NCBI RefSeq assembly: GCF_022829365.1
Contig: NZ_JAKSYJ010000230.1
Span: 62,001-126,000, forward strand
Direction: 5' to 3'
Origin: Methylobacterium sp. J-077
GTDB taxonomy: Bacteria; Pseudomonadota; Alphaproteobacteria; Rhizobiales; Beijerinckiaceae
Length of the DNA: 64,000 bases
Shown: piece after piece, positions 63,971-64,000 of the stretch
How the letters are laid out: each line of letters opens with the position of its first letter
Numbering within the stretch: position 1 is the first letter of the stretch
The notes under the pieces: model-generated
What the model saw: only the letters and a program-made list of their open reading frames with translations
Database searches by the model: none
Told to the model about the DNA's origin: nothing
Translations under genes and position numbers: made by a program

Positions 63971-64000
63971 GGAGGCAGTGTGACGCGTTTGGCGAACCTT

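Overview
The window looks like chromosomal DNA of a very GC-rich alphaproteobacterium, most likely Methylobacterium or a close relative. Pointers are a four-subunit soluble NAD-dependent formate dehydrogenase with an oxalate/formate-type transporter, the rhizobial ccmI-E-F-H order for cytochrome c maturation, the conserved alphaproteobacterial run rnr-DUF983-NUDIX-rpmG, and a Rhodobacter/Rhizobiales-type gene transfer agent (GTA) structural cluster. The genus is an inference from gene content. No rRNA, tRNA or CRISPR array was recognised.

Layout. 1-2822: the larger part of an FAD/4Fe-4S D-2-hydroxyacid dehydrogenase, cut by the window edge. 2.9-8.7 kb: rnr, DUF983, NUDIX hydrolase, MFS exporter and rpmG on the plus strand. 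8.7-16.8 kb: formate module on the minus strand (fdsG-fdsB-fdsA-fdsD, OFA transporter, LysR regulator). 17-22.6 kb: glutathione transferase and ccmI-ccmE-ccmF-ccmH. 22.8-27.3 kb: small proteins, then PepSY protein, OmpR-type regulator, a PrpF-family isomerase and a sensor kinase in one tight run.

27.5-51.5 kb holds a GTA-like particle cluster on the minus strand, in the usual order: small-terminase-like g1, large terminase g2, portal g3, protease g4, capsid g5, connectors g6-g8, tail tube g9, tail chaperones g10/g10.1, short tape measure g11, baseplate g12-g15, tail fibre, then lysozyme and small membrane proteins. Plus-strand blocks of other genes interrupt it: dps and two secreted trypsin-like proteases between g5 and g6, a TauD-type dioxygenase between g11 and g12, a HigBA-type toxin-antitoxin pair between g14 and g15, and an SGNH hydrolase near the lysis genes. 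g10.1 has no canonical start codon. It lies in the -1 frame behind a slippery A-AAC-CCT heptamer followed, after 5 nt, by a perfect 11-bp hairpin, which is the layout of a programmed frameshift.

52-64 kb is a catabolic region: a D-2-hydroxyacid dehydrogenase, an amine/amino-acid oxidase with a polar amino-acid ABC transporter and a cupin-type repressor, then a DUF3100 membrane protein, aldehyde dehydrogenase, beta-hydroxyacid dehydrogenase and LysR regulator, and an Lrp-type regulator.

Small palindromic repeats run through the window. Two appear to sit in frame inside genes: one separates the ccmH start codon from its signal peptide, and a 102-nt CTAG-bounded unit lies inside the Lrp-type gene with a near-identical copy at 51.9 kb.
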